A stretch of DNA of 64,000 nt from Mactromeris polynyma (Eukaryota > Mollusca > Bivalvia > Venerida > Mactridae), in contig JASFXZ010000009.1 of the NCBI GenBank assembly GCA_032209605.1, forward strand, positions 12,573,553 through 12,637,552, read 5' to 3'. The notes under the pieces are model-generated. The model made no database searches. It was given only the letters and a program-made list of their open reading frames with translations, and had not been told where the DNA came from. Below are positions 62,690 through 64,000 of this stretch, in pieces. Both the position numbers and the translations under genes were made by a program. Position 1 is the stretch's first letter. Every line of letters begins with the position of its first letter.

Positions 62690-62950
62690 TCTTACAGCGA
62701 ACCCAGAACTATCAACATTCGAAATGGGTCCGCGACATATCTGAAGTCGAATAACGAGCCAGCTCGGACTTCGTTATTCGAGTGTTCTACATATTTGAAT
62801 ACAGATATCGTAGCGAACCCAGAGCTAGCACTGACATCAACATTCGAACATTACCATGGCGAATACATATCTTGAGTCGAATAACGAGCCAGCTCATACA
62901 TCGTTATTCGAGTTCTCTTATAATTTGAAAACAGACCTTGTAGCGACTTT
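62690..62950. repeat. 131-base tandem duplication, each copy with an 11-base hairpin
   Basis: 'tcgaataacga' (62747 and 62878) pairs with 'tcgttattcga' (62771 and 62902) across a 13-base loop containing 'gccagctc'. The two copies lie 131 bases apart and share the 'gtagcgaaccca...catcaacattcga' surroundings. Confidence 0.85.
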
Positions 62951-64000
62951 AATGTTTCTTCACATTTCATGACGTCTGTGTTTTGAACTTGTTTTACGAA
63001 ATGTAATTGAATGTTGTCTCTTCACCCGTAATCCTGTCAGCAATGCCAGATTAAATATTTGATATTTTCCAATTGCCTTAAGGATGCTGTTCAGAAGATG
63101 ATAATTAATGAATTTAAATCATATAAATGTTGTCTTTGAAAATGTGGAATTTGTGAAGTTTTGAAGTAGACTCTGCCTGACTCCCCTTTCGGATGTTTTA
63201 TAGTAGGTGTGCGTCATTGCAAGATAAAAGTATGAAATAATGACAGAAAGACGTCAAAAGTAAACAGTGCAGTATAAAATGGTAACAACAAGAACAAAAT
63301 CGGGAAAAAACAGGTTATGATCATCTAGTGTAGAATACGTTATCAGCCTGTTTGACGCTTTAAAGATACCAGGGGTGAATCTATAGGGAAGGAATATTTG
63401 AAAGCATTGACGCTCGTATGTTTGTATGCAATTGTCTAAGGGACTGGTCGTATTCGTCTCAGTGATTGAACTAGGATGTGTATGATAGTTTGTTGGTCTT
63501 ATATCCAATTAAATATACTAATTGGAACAGGTGCTTAAAAGACACAGTTGATGTAGGCAATGAATGTTTATAGTGTCGCTCCGGACTTCTGCATATTAAT
63601 TAAATGTACAATATTGAGCAACAAAGCATGCCAAAACTGATTGAAAAATGTTTCAGATCATGACGCATTATCAAAACTATCCAGTACAACATGATGTTTT
63701 ATCTTTTTTGATATATATATCTTTTGTTCTTTTGACATTGGCTTTAGAAAAATGCCCATTTAATTTGGGAAGAATATTTGCCATGGAAAATATGCCAGAA
63801 TAACGACTGTGTTACAAACAGCTTGAAAACAATAGGACTGTACTGAAATATATTTCCATTACGTTTATGTTACGTGTATTTATATAGGTGAGAGTAAGGT
63901 TTAGTGTAGTTTGTGTTTGCCCCCGGGGCACAAACATTAAATGTGGAGACGTAAAATCCTGAACTTAGATATTATTCTAATATCTATTTCATTAAGCTGT
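62951..64000. other. no gene seen
   Basis: AT-rich sequence to the window end. No supported exon, RNA gene or repeat. Confidence 0.4.

Overview
The window looks like nuclear DNA from a mollusc, most likely a bivalve or related lophotrochozoan. It is AT-rich, nearly free of long reading frames outside tandem repeats, and split by introns. It also carries dispersed repeats that I associate with mollusc genomes: several blocks with 'tgaccttgacctttga', a roughly 930-base element ending in '...gggcgtataaa', and tRNA-derived SINE pieces. The species call is an inference from these repeats; no diagnostic protein gives it.

Layout. 1-16 kb: mostly unique AT-rich DNA with minisatellites (31-base x3, 17-base x4, a large 32/31-base array at 7.5-9.2 kb, a 124-base array at 9.9-10.5 kb) and a mollusc-type dispersed repeat at 10.7 kb. 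16.2-19.1 kb: a clean satellite of about 39 units of 74 bases, which runs directly into a tRNA-derived SINE. 21.8 kb: one possible first exon. 24.8-31.4 kb: two further 31-base minisatellites and several degenerate tandem repeats. 33-44 kb: copies of at least three dispersed repeat families, one of them split by a younger inverted-repeat insertion. 44.4-45.9 kb: a 49-base array. 49.8-50.7 kb: a mollusc element built from five 160-base subunits. 53.1-55.4 kb: 51-base and 32-base arrays.

Genes. On the minus strand a set of spliced-looking exons runs from 54.8 kb down to 37.4 kb. Five at the 5' end (54.8-50.7 kb) join in a compatible reading phase, and three at the 3' end (43.9-37.4 kb) join in phase and reach a stop. 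At least one linking exon is missing, and I recognise no family, so this is a tentative model of one or two genes.

The most interesting region is 55.6-59.9 kb on the plus strand. It holds, in one orientation, a decayed Ty3/Gypsy integrase C-terminal region, a decayed transposon-type cysteine-protease-like gene, a nearly intact TatD-family metallonuclease reading frame with an N-terminal Cys/His cluster, and then two purine-tract-plus-TGTAGTG junctions that look like LTR starts. I read this as a composite or nested retroelement in which a TatD-like nuclease sits between pol and the 3' LTR. The nuclease has Asn where the family has a metal-binding Asp and ends early, so its activity is doubtful. 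From 60 to 64 kb the DNA carries an inverted copy of a composite repeat also present at 42.6-43.3 kb, two matching palindromes and a duplicated hairpin.
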